Shown here in pieces: positions 1 through 6,165 of a stretch of 6,165 nt of DNA. This DNA comes from an uncultured Chlorobiaceae bacterium (GTDB taxonomy: Bacteria; Bacteroidota; Chlorobiia; Chlorobiales; Chlorobiaceae): NCBI GenBank assembly GCA_903929845.1, contig CAIYWF010000309.1, positions 1-6,165 of the forward strand, read 5' to 3'. The notes under the pieces are model-generated. The model was not told where the DNA came from. It searched no databases and saw only the letters and a list, made by a program, of their open reading frames with translations. The stretch's first letter is position 1; every line of letters starts with the position of its first letter. Both the position numbers and the translations under genes were made by a program.

Positions 1-35
1 ACCAAGTCAAGGGAAGACGTAAAAGGCTGTGGTAA
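1..35 (+). CDS. Possible C-terminal tail of an upstream gene
   Basis: One plus-strand frame is open from the window edge (first full codon at 3) and reads QVKGRRKRLW before two adjacent in-frame stops, TAA at 33-35 and TGA at 36-38. Tandem stops after a basic tail look like a genuine gene end, but ten residues cannot identify a family and chance is a real alternative. If the RM reading of the locus is right, an hsdS, hsdM or accessory gene could end here; that is inference only. Confidence 0.2.
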   Translation, partial: QVKGRRKRLW

Positions 36-146
36 TGAGTAGTTAACTTCTGCATAAATTTAAATGCATCATGATACGCTTTTATTCCACCTTTCCACTA
101 TAATATTCCAAGAGCCAAAAAGATTAAGGCCATCCGTCCTAATGAT

Positions 147-593
147 ATGGGGGAACCACTTAACGATCCGTACACATATTCTATAATGGATAAGAATGGT
201 AACGAGTTAGTCCCAATAATTGACTCCAACAATATCTTGATGTCAGATATGCTTATGATTATCAGAATACCAAATCCATGGCATGATCTTCAAGGATATA
301 TTACAATTATTGGTGGGCTTCACGGATATTCTTTGAGAGCCTTCTTCAGAGAAGATCATATTAATAATAATCTAAATATGCTTTATGAATATCTCAGATT
401 CAAGGATTGCTTTCAGATGCTAATACCCGCAACTATCAATCACAAAGAGGCATCTGGGGAATTATTATGGGAAAATTCAGCCTGGAGCAATTGGCGATTT
501 GATTTTGATATATTAGATCCAAAAGAATTCTCAGATATACCACCCGATATGATGGATAATTATTTGTCAACAATAAAGCCAGAAAAATACTGA
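147..593 (+). CDS. Uncharacterised AT-rich protein, possibly the 3' part of a longer or broken gene
   Basis: The protein is 148 residues, acidic, with no signal peptide or membrane segment. Residues about 33-60 pass from SDMLMIIRIPNPW to ITIIGGLHGYS. From memory this resembles a module of uncharacterised bacterial and archaeal proteins: a GLIIKxPNPF-like strand, then a hydrophobic strand ending in GxHGxGT, often preceded by a short YDKNG-type segment, which here would be MDKNGNEL at residues 14-21. I know no function for that module. ATG 147 is the only ordinary start, yet no Shine-Dalgarno sequence precedes it, and the frame stays open back to a TGA at 72-74, with protein-like upstream residues (PRAKKIKAIRPND just before the Met). 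The true start may be a rare codon, or the gene may be the remnant of a longer one frameshifted near position 100. Base composition is much more AT-rich than hsdR, which fits horizontal acquisition. Confidence 0.6.
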   Translation: MGEPLNDPYTYSIMDKNGNELVPIIDSNNILMSDMLMIIRIPNPWHDLQGYITIIGGLHGYSLRAFFREDHINNNLNMLYEYLRFKDCFQMLIPATINHKEASGELLWENSAWSNWRFDFDILDPKEFSDIPPDMMDNYLSTIKPEKY

Positions 594-747
594 GCTATTT
601 ATTGCCAATTTTTCAATATACATACTTTTGTGTGGGCGTTTATTGCTATATCATTAATAAAAATAATATACCAATCTCATCAAAAAATGAAGCTTTTGAT
701 CAGTCGACTCCCAACAACTCTTTTTAAAAGAACATTATCAAGAAATT

Positions 748-1461
748 ATGCCTGAACCAATAGCAACCAATACCCTGGTATTGGCAATCACAAACTCTAT
801 TACCACCTATGCTAATCAATATTTCGGAGAGAAAGGTGCTGAATGGGTTGGTGCAATAGCTACGTTTATTGGAAGTATAGCGACAATTGCAGCAGTTATA
901 TTTGCTATTTTTCAAGACCAATACAAAAAATGGCTTTACAAGCCGTCATTATATTTGTTAGCTGAAAGCAAAGCTCCAGATTGTGTAATAATAATGAAAG
1001 ATGTATCATTACCCTCTGGTACAATATCTGTTGAATCTATACAGATACGAATTAGGGTAAAAAATATCGGCAATACGCCTGCAGAAAAAACAGAAGTATA
1101 TTTGAATAATGTATCAGAATTTATTGACAATAAATACCAGTCGCTTATAAATTTTCAACCGATGAATCTTGTGTGGTCAAATATTGGTGGCATTTATTGC
1201 GATAACATTCCACCTGACTTTTCAAAATATTGCGACTTAGGGTTTTTATTGAAATTGGAGCCCTATTTCTTTAGAATATCCTCAATCGATCCCCCGAATA
1301 ACGGCAGCCATCTTCTTAAACCGGGAAATTATAGGCTTGAAATACTTGTGGCGGCATCTAATGCAAGTCATCCTGTAAAATATATAATGCACTTAAACTT
1401 TAACCAAAATTTTTCAAATATAATTTCTGATAATATTTCAATACAAATGGATCAGAAGTAG
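748..1461 (+). CDS. Single-pass membrane protein of unknown function with a soluble C-terminal domain
   Basis: The protein is 237 residues. Residues about 33-55, beginning EWVGAIATFIGSIATIAAV, form one strongly hydrophobic membrane segment, followed by a positive flank (QYKKWLYKP, residues 58-66). By the positive-inside rule the long C-terminal part would be cytoplasmic, although the family is unknown. The rest is strand-rich, with a VKNIGNTPAEKTEVYL stretch around residues 102-118. This resembles the N-x-G-x-x-x-A pattern of CARDB/Ig-like beta-sandwich domains; the resemblance is by eye. ATG 748 is the only normal start after an in-frame TGA at 697-699; the ribosome site is weak (AAGAA at 740-744). 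The spacer from the previous gene is 154 bp, AT-rich and without a clear terminator or promoter. This architecture is common in orphan genes of accessory islands, and I do not recognise a specific function. Confidence 0.72.
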   Translation: MPEPIATNTLVLAITNSITTYANQYFGEKGAEWVGAIATFIGSIATIAAVIFAIFQDQYKKWLYKPSLYLLAESKAPDCVIIMKDVSLPSGTISVESIQIRIRVKNIGNTPAEKTEVYLNNVSEFIDNKYQSLINFQPMNLVWSNIGGIYCDNIPPDFSKYCDLGFLLKLEPYFFRISSIDPPNNGSHLLKPGNYRLEILVAASNASHPVKYIMHLNFNQNFSNIISDNISIQMDQK

Positions 1462-1485
1462 AATATACTATATGATAGTACTTTG

Positions 1486-1580
1486 TGTCTCAACCTTGAT
1501 GAGCAGGGCGAAGGGATTTGCATAATTGATAAAAACATAATCAAGAAAATCTTGTAATCAATGGAATCAAGGTTCAGACA
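1486..1580. repeat. 95-bp imperfect inverted-repeat element (REP- or MITE-like)
   Basis: The left arm 1486-1500 (TGTCTCAACCTTGAT) and the right arm 1566-1580 (ATCAAGGTTCAGACA) are reverse complements over 15 bp with one C:C mismatch (1491 against 1575). The arms enclose 65 bp. No transposase is encoded and no convincing target duplication is visible. From memory, similar elements with termini like TTGTCTGAA...TTCAGACAA and internal short AATC-type repeats are scattered in intergenic regions of many bacteria; with G instead of C at 1491 the left arm would match that form. The element could fold into a long-stem hairpin in RNA. Confidence 0.62.
1524..1571 (+). repeat. Degenerate 8-9-bp direct repeats with core AATC(A/T)(A/T)G
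   Basis: Four copies follow one another at 1539 (AATCAAG), 1548 (AATCTTG), 1556 (AATCAAT) and 1565 (AATCAAG), spaced 9, 8 and 9 bp. A more diverged copy, AATTGAT, lies at 1524. The last copy runs into the right arm of the 95-bp inverted-repeat element, so these look like part of that element's structure and not an independent operator, although iteron-like protein binding cannot be excluded. Confidence 0.5.
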
Positions 1581-1704
1581 ACAGTTTGAAGCACCAAGAC
1601 AGTATCCGAAAGGCTTAAGCAAATGGAAATTGGCCCCCAGATATCAATTTCGGCGCAAAAAGTCTCGAATTTTAAGAGTGCATAACTTTCAGGCGAATAC
1701 ATAA
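1561..1704 (+). CDS. Doubtful small ORF (47 codons) overlapping the hsdR start
   Basis: ATG 1561 opens a 47-codon frame, beginning MESRFRQQFEAP and ending RVHNFQANT, whose TAA at 1702-1704 shares its A with the hsdR ATG (TAATG). The peptide is very basic, with an RRKK cluster at 31-34. Such a stop-start overlap can couple translation, and the frame may preserve the end of a former upstream gene. Against it: no Shine-Dalgarno precedes ATG 1561, the first codons lie inside the inverted-repeat element, and the peptide resembles nothing I know. It could well be chance. Confidence 0.2.
   Translation: MESRFRQQFEAPRQYPKGLSKWKLAPRYQFRRKKSRILRVHNFQANT
1691..1695 (+). promoter_or_regulatory. Probable ribosome binding site of hsdR
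   Basis: AGGCG lies 8 bases before ATG 1704, a partial match to AGGAG at good spacing. It supports 1704 as the start; the N-terminal sequence following that ATG is also typical of HsdR. No convincing promoter was identified in 1581-1690. Confidence 0.45.
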
Positions 1705-4700
1705 TGTCCGAATACATCAACGTCGAACGCCCATTCCTCGATAAGCTTCACCAGCTCGGCTGGGAGGTGATAAACCACAATGAGCAAACAACATCTTCAG
1801 GTACAGATCACCTAAAGACCGCAGAGCAACGCGTTGCCTATGGCAATATCAGTAAATCGGTTAACGGCATCCCTCAAAACCCGGCAATAAGCAAACGCGA
1901 GCATTTCAAGGAGACGATTCTCACCAATGAGTTCCGCAACTCTTTGAAGCGAATCAACCTGACGGATGATGGTCGCTCCTGGCTTACCGAAAAGCAGATT
2001 GACGATGTTGTGCGTGAAGTAATGACCCAACCCGGCGTTGGGCTGCTTCAGGCCAACAAAACCATCCATGAGCTGCTCACCAAAAACACGACGGCCAGCG
2101 TCAATGAAGTGACTGGCGAGCAGAGCCCTTTGGTGCGTTTGATCGATTTCCGCAATCCTGAGCGAAACAGCTTCATTGCCATCAACCAGTTCCGCATTGA
2201 TACCCCCGGCGCGAGCCGCAACGCCATCATCCCTGATATTGTGCTCTTTGTCAATGGTCTCCCTGTTGTGGTCATTGAGTGCAAAGACAAGGATGTGGCA
2301 GAACCCTTGAGCGAAGCTTTTATTCAGATCAGCCGCTACGCCAACACCCGCGATGACGATTACGGCGTTAAGGAAGGTGAAGAGAGGCTTTTTCATCCCA
2401 ACCTTTTCAGCATTATCACTCATGGCACCGAGGCTCGATTTGGCACCATTACCGGCGAGTTTGACCATTATCTGAACTGGAAAGACATTTTCCCGGAAGT
2501 GTATCGCACGGTTCAGGTAAGTCCTGATGAAGAGCGGCAGGAGGTGCTGATTCTCGGGATGCTCAACAAGGCTATTCTGCTTGATATTCTCAAGAACTTC
2601 ACCCTCTTCATGGAGATCAAAAAGGGTGAACTTGTAAAGATCGTCAGCCGCTACCCGCAGTATCGTGCCGTAGGTAAAATTGTTGAGCGCCTCCGTACCG
2701 GCAAAAATCCCTTTGAAAAAAGCGGTGTGGTCTGGCATACTCAGGGGTCAGGGAAGTCACTCACCATGGTTTTTCTGGTTAAAAAGCTGCGAGACAGTGA
2801 CGACCTCAAGGATTACAAAATCATCATGGTCAATGACCGGAACGATCTGGAGGAGCAGCTTTCCGAAACCGCCGCCAATACCGGCGAAAGTGTTACCATC
2901 ATCGAGCACCGCCGCGATCTTGACAAGCTGATGACGACCACGTCAAACTTGAACATGGTGATGCTGCATAAGTTTCTGGCCCAGAATGGTGTTTCAGCCC
3001 AGTCGCTCATTGCCAGCGGCGTTGTACCCAGGTTTGAAGTGTTCAAGACCATCAACGCCAGCGAACGCATCCTTTTGTTGATTGACGAAGCTCACCGTAC
3101 CCAGGGCGGCGATATGGGCGACAACCTCTTTATCGGCTTTCCCAATGCGGTCAAAATTGCCTTTACCGGTACGCCACTGTTGACCGAACGGCACAAGCAG
3201 ACCACCTACGAGCGGTTTGGCACTCCAATCGACACCTACAAAATGCATGAATCGGTTGCCGACCGTGCTACCGTTGATATCCTCTACATTGGCCGCACCA
3301 GTAAAGATCAGATTCTCAACAAAGAGCTGTTCAAGCAGGAGTTCGAGGATATGTTCCGTGAACGCTCAGAAGAGGAACGTCAGGAAATACAAAAGCGCTT
3401 TGGCACCATGACCGCCTATCTTGAATCGAAAGATCGCATCAAGAAAATTGCCGAAGATATTATTGAGCACTACACGCAGGAGGTGCTTCCCAACGGTTTG
3501 AAAGCGCAGGTTGTGGCCACCTCGATTGTGGCGGCATGTCGTTACAAATACGAGCTTGAGGAGGCAATCAGAGGGCGGATTGACAAAGAGCTGCCAAAAC
3601 CTGCAAGCGAGCGCGACGAAGAGCTGCTCAAACAGATGCAGTTCCTGAAAGTGTGCGCTGTGGTCACCATGTCAGACAACAATGAACTTGGCTACATCAC
3701 CAGGGCGCGCAAAGATGCCGCCGACATGGATGCCATCGAGAGTTTCAAAAAGGATTTCAACTATGATAAACCGGAATCGGGCGTTGCCATTCTCTGTGTC
3801 TGCGACCGCCTCCTGACCGGTTTTGATGCTCCGGTTGAGCAGGTGATGTATCTTGATAAAAACCTGCGAGAACATGACCTGATGCAGGCAATTGCGCGTG
3901 TCAATCGAACCAAGGTGATGAAGAGCGGCTATGTCAAGGAGCATGGCATTGTTGTTGATTATTTCGGCGTTGCATCCCATTTAAAGACCGCGCTGGCCAT
4001 CTACACCAAAAGCGATGAAAAAGAGCTGGTAGATTTAAGCGCCTATTTCAGAGGTCTCGACAAAGAGATTCCGGTTCTTGAGTCCCGCTTCCGCCGCCTG
4101 CTCCAGTTGTTTCAGGACTATGGCATCAAGCAGATTGAACAATTCGTAAACCAGAACATGGTTGATGAGAACGAGGAGTGGGAGCTTGTTGAGAACTGCG
4201 TGGCGCTGGGTGCCGAGGTAAAGTTTCGTGCGCAGTTCGACACCTGCATCAAGGCCTTCTTCGACAGTCTTGACCTGCTCTTCAATGCTTCAATGGCAAA
4301 AGAGTACTATGTGGCGGCCAAACGGATGGGATACCTGTTGATGCGTATGCGAGACCGGTACAAGGATGAGACGCTTGATCTGAAATGGGCCGGTGCAAAG
4401 GTGAGGAAACTGATTGATAAATATCTGGAATCACAAGGAATAAACCCCAGGATTCCTCCGGTCATGCTCTTGTCGGATAATTTCCCCAAGACTCTTGAAG
4501 CACACAATAAATCAGGAAAAGCCAGGGCATCAGAGATGGAACATGCTATCCGCTGGCATATTAAAGTCAATATGGACAAAGACCCGGCGCTCTACACCCT
4601 GTTCAATGAGCGTCTGCAACGAATACTTGATGCCCACAAAGAGCATTGGGATGTTATGGTCTCAGAACTTGCCAATTTGCGGGCCGATATCGGTGAGGGC

Positions 4701-5024
4701 CGCAAGGATGAAGCGAGTATCGTTCATCAACATGCCACTCCGTTTTTTGAGTTGATTGTTCTGGAAGCCGGAATTGACACAAAAAATCCTGATACCATCG
4801 GCAGCGCTGCCAACATTGCAGAGCTGCTCTATGCACGCATCAAAGAGTTCATCCTGATTCCCAATTGCTGGCAGAAATGTAATGAGCGCCGACAACTTGA
4901 GAGTGATGTTCGTGACGAGCTTGATTATTGCGGGATTGATGCCATAAAAGTTAAAGCGGCAAAACTTACCGCTGAACTCATCAGCCTTGCCGAAAAGCGG
5001 GAATCAGAGATCCGCCATTCATGA
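1704..5024 (+). CDS. hsdR: Type I restriction enzyme subunit R (HsdR)
   Basis: HsdR is the ATP-dependent DNA translocase and endonuclease of the type I HsdR2M2S complex, cutting unmethylated DNA far from the recognition site. The order of motifs is canonical. An N-terminal PD-(D/E)xK nuclease has D178 in IIPDIVLF and E192-C-K194 in VVVIECK. A superfamily 2 helicase follows, with Walker A HTQGSGKS (G348-S352, K351), DEAH box 461-464, TGTP 488-491, LLTGFDAP (T705-P710) and the arginine-rich motif QAIARVNRT (728-736). An alpha-helical C-terminal region follows, which in this family docks on the methylase. The length, 1106 residues, is close to the usual 1000-1100, and all key residues are present, so the protein should be active if HsdM and HsdS exist; neither is in the window. 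By recollection the N-terminus carries an extra stretch (residues about 25-54) between the usual LGWxVI and GIPQxP segments. Base composition is markedly richer in GC than the genes upstream. Confidence 0.97.
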   Translation: MSEYINVERPFLDKLHQLGWEVINHNEQTTSSGTDHLKTAEQRVAYGNISKSVNGIPQNPAISKREHFKETILTNEFRNSLKRINLTDDGRSWLTEKQIDDVVREVMTQPGVGLLQANKTIHELLTKNTTASVNEVTGEQSPLVRLIDFRNPERNSFIAINQFRIDTPGASRNAIIPDIVLFVNGLPVVVIECKDKDVAEPLSEAFIQISRYANTRDDDYGVKEGEERLFHPNLFSIITHGTEARFGTITGEFDHYLNWKDIFPEVYRTVQVSPDEERQEVLILGMLNKAILLDILKNFTLFMEIKKGELVKIVSRYPQYRAVGKIVERLRTGKNPFEKSGVVWHTQGSGKSLTMVFLVKKLRDSDDLKDYKIIMVNDRNDLEEQLSETAANTGESVTIIEHRRDLDKLMTTTSNLNMVMLHKFLAQNGVSAQSLIASGVVPRFEVFKTINASERILLLIDEAHRTQGGDMGDNLFIGFPNAVKIAFTGTPLLTERHKQTTYERFGTPIDTYKMHESVADRATVDILYIGRTSKDQILNKELFKQEFEDMFRERSEEERQEIQKRFGTMTAYLESKDRIKKIAEDIIEHYTQEVLPNGLKAQVVATSIVAACRYKYELEEAIRGRIDKELPKPASERDEELLKQMQFLKVCAVVTMSDNNELGYITRARKDAADMDAIESFKKDFNYDKPESGVAILCVCDRLLTGFDAPVEQVMYLDKNLREHDLMQAIARVNRTKVMKSGYVKEHGIVVDYFGVASHLKTALAIYTKSDEKELVDLSAYFRGLDKEIPVLESRFRRLLQLFQDYGIKQIEQFVNQNMVDENEEWELVENCVALGAEVKFRAQFDTCIKAFFDSLDLLFNASMAKEYYVAAKRMGYLLMRMRDRYKDETLDLKWAGAKVRKLIDKYLESQGINPRIPPVMLLSDNFPKTLEAHNKSGKARASEMEHAIRWHIKVNMDKDPALYTLFNERLQRILDAHKEHWDVMVSELANLRADIGEGRKDEASIVHQHATPFFELIVLEAGIDTKNPDTIGSAANIAELLYARIKEFILIPNCWQKCNERRQLESDVRDELDYCGIDAIKVKAAKLTAELISLAEKRESEIRHS

Positions 5025-5698
5025 CCCTTGAACAGAAGATAACGGTCAAGCACAGCAAGAGGAAGACCGCCAGCATTTACCTTGAGCGCGACGGCTCAAT
5101 CTCTCTGTTTGTGCCTGAAAACACCACTGAAGAGAGTGTCAACGATATTCTCAAGGCGAATGAGTATAAAATCCACAAATACCAGACCAGACGGGAGCTG
5201 CTGAACGAAAAAGCAATCAGGCGTGAGGCGGTAAACGGGCAATCGTTCCTCTATCTGGGCAGGAATTACTATCTGCAATACCATGGAGAGGCAAAAGAGA
5301 TTGAATGCAAAGGGCGTTATTTTTATGTGCCAGAAGGGTCATACGAAACGCTTCACAGCCTGTTCAAAGAGTTTTATAGAAAACGGGGCAACAAGTTTAT
5401 CCCCCCTCGTGTTCACAAATACGCCAGCATGATGGGGCTCACCATTGACGAGATTGCAGTGCTGGAATTAAAGAGCCGGTGGGCCTCCTGCTCGGATAAA
5501 AAGCGGAAAGTCAATTTCCACTGGAAGGTCATGATGGCTCCCGCAAGCGTCATTGATTACCTGATTGTCCATGAATTGTGTCACTTCAACCACAAAAGAC
5601 ACAATGCGGAGTTCTGGAATGAGGTCGACAAGTACTATCCTGAGTATCATAAGCAGGTCGCCTGGCTGAAAGTCTATGGCGCTGCGCTTGAGGTGTGA
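5021..5698 (+). CDS. YgjP-like (SprT/M48-type) zinc metallopeptidase
   Basis: The protein is 225 residues and belongs to the YgjP/DUF45 metallopeptidase family. The zinc site is HELCH with H184, catalytic E185 and H188, followed by H194 in the KRHNAEFW segment, giving HExxHx5H as in YgjP and Wss1-like enzymes. The family signature before it is also intact: SRWASCSDK (R153-W154, C157) and a VNFHWKVMMAP strand-helix. The N-terminal 120 residues are a strand-rich domain of the kind seen in longer family members. There is no signal peptide or membrane segment, so it acts in the cytoplasm. Its ATG overlaps the hsdR TGA (ATGA at 5021-5024), indicating translational coupling and co-expression. Genes of this family often sit directly after hsdR; the substrate is unknown. 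Control or clean-up of HsdR or of DNA-bound complexes would be a guess by analogy with Wss1/SPRTN. Confidence 0.93.
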   Translation: MTLEQKITVKHSKRKTASIYLERDGSISLFVPENTTEESVNDILKANEYKIHKYQTRRELLNEKAIRREAVNGQSFLYLGRNYYLQYHGEAKEIECKGRYFYVPEGSYETLHSLFKEFYRKRGNKFIPPRVHKYASMMGLTIDEIAVLELKSRWASCSDKKRKVNFHWKVMMAPASVIDYLIVHELCHFNHKRHNAEFWNEVDKYYPEYHKQVAWLKVYGAALEV

Positions 5699-5717
5699 TG
5701 GGGTGCGCTACATTTGC

Positions 5718-6165
5718 CTAACGCCCGGTCATTCGCATCAGTTCTTCCGGATATCGGTCACCTTGCACCGTTATTGTGGCTGTTGCGCTCTCTATCTCGC
5801 GGATATCGTCCGCAGTAAGCTCCATGTCCACTGATCCCATGTTTTCCTCAAGTCGTTCCAGTTTGGTGGTGCCGGGGATGGGTACAATCCATGGTTTTTG
5901 GGCAAGCAGCCACGCAATGGCGATTTGGGCAGGGGTAGCTTTTTTCCGGTCGGCGATTTTGCCAAGCAGCTCAACCACCGCTTTATTTGCCCGCCGGGCC
6001 TCGTGCGTGAAGCGGGGGAGGATATTGCGAAAGTCGGAGTTCTCAAATGTCGTGTTTTCGGTGATCTTTCCTGTAAGAAATCCCTTTCCCAGAGGGCTGT
6101 ACGGCACAAAGCCAATGCCGAGTTCTTCGAGAGCAGGAAGCAGCTCTTGTTCAGGGTTTCTCCAC
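5718..6165 (-). CDS. Aldo/keto reductase, C-terminal 148 residues (gene continues past the window edge)
   Basis: The minus-strand frame is open from the window edge and starts WRNPEQELLPALEELGIGF, then VPYSPLGKGFLTG, a hallmark of NADP(H)-dependent aldo/keto reductases of the YakC/AKR13-like group. The later IVPIPGTTKLERLEEN segment (around 5840-5890) is the C-terminal cofactor-binding loop that grips the NADP phosphate, and PAQIAIAWLL is the conserved helix before it. These enzymes are cytosolic TIM barrels of about 320-340 residues that reduce carbonyls; the substrate here cannot be told. The catalytic Asp-Tyr-Lys-His residues lie in the missing N-terminal half. The GTG at 6105-6107 is an internal valine, not a start. 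The stop (TAG, 5718-5720) faces the metallopeptidase stop across 19 bp, with no visible terminator hairpin. It is probably unrelated to restriction and marks the flank of the RM locus. Confidence 0.93.
   Translation of the reverse strand, partial: WRNPEQELLPALEELGIGFVPYSPLGKGFLTGKITENTTFENSDFRNILPRFTHEARRANKAVVELLGKIADRKKATPAQIAIAWLLAQKPWIVPIPGTTKLERLEENMGSVDMELTADDIREIESATATITVQGDRYPEELMRMTGR

Noticed and set aside
51..68. TGCAT...ATGCA palindrome in the left flank
   Set aside because: The arms are only 5 bp and the inner bases do not pair, so there is no support for an operator.
643..669. Promoter-like TTGCTA (643) and TAATAT (664) before the gene at 748
   Set aside because: The spacer is only 15 bp and the region is so AT-rich that such matches are expected by chance.
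680..699. TCAAAA...TTTTGA inverted repeat before the gene at 748
   Set aside because: Six AT-rich pairs around an 8-nt loop in an AT-rich spacer; not distinguishable from background.
1466..1480. 6-bp hairpin (TACTAT, 3-nt loop, ATAGTA) just after the gene at 748
   Set aside because: The stem is short and AT-rich with no following T-run, so it does not qualify as an intrinsic terminator.
1524..1571. CRISPR array or plasmid iterons
   Set aside because: The units are only 8-9 bp, degenerate and without spacers, and no replication or Cas gene is nearby; they fit better as part of the inverted-repeat element.
1812..2738. 308-codon open frame on the minus strand within hsdR
   Set aside because: It is antisense to the conserved nuclease and first helicase motifs of HsdR, resembles no known family, and is the kind of shadow frame that biased codon use produces.
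5699..5717. Bidirectional terminator between the convergent metallopeptidase and aldo/keto reductase genes
   Set aside because: The 19-bp gap contains no inverted repeat or T-run.

Overview
The window holds the 3' half of what looks like a type I restriction-modification (RM) locus, next to an AT-rich accessory stretch. The organism is probably a Gram-negative bacterium of moderate GC. The style of the HsdR and metallopeptidase proteins and the intergenic repeat bring green sulfur bacteria (Chlorobium/Pelodictyon group) to mind. That is recollection, not a search result, and should be held loosely.

Layout: (1) Bases 1-1580 are visibly AT-rich. They hold a possible C-terminal tail of an upstream gene (1-35), a 148-codon gene of unknown function whose frame stays open upstream of its only normal start (147-593), and a 237-codon protein with one membrane segment and a soluble, Ig-like-looking C-terminal part (748-1461). 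(2) Bases 1462-1703 lack a confident gene. They contain a 95-bp imperfect inverted-repeat element (1486-1580) with short degenerate direct repeats along its right half, and a doubtful 47-codon ORF that ends in a TAATG overlap with hsdR. (3) hsdR (1704-5024) encodes a full-length type I restriction subunit with intact nuclease and helicase motifs. (4) A YgjP/M48-type zinc metallopeptidase gene (5021-5698) overlaps the hsdR stop by ATGA and is almost certainly co-translated with it. (5) On the minus strand, convergent and 19 bp away, lies the C-terminal part of an aldo/keto reductase gene (5718-6165), cut by the window edge; it looks like ordinary chromosomal flank.

How they may work together: HsdR is the ATP-driven translocase/nuclease of a type I complex and needs HsdM and HsdS, which are not in the window and would be expected upstream of base 1. 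The two AT-rich genes may be cargo inserted between hsdM/hsdS and hsdR, a common place for accessory defence or unknown genes. The metallopeptidase is a recurrent hsdR neighbour; its role there is unknown to me. I saw no tRNA, rRNA, CRISPR array, transposase or clear intrinsic terminator.
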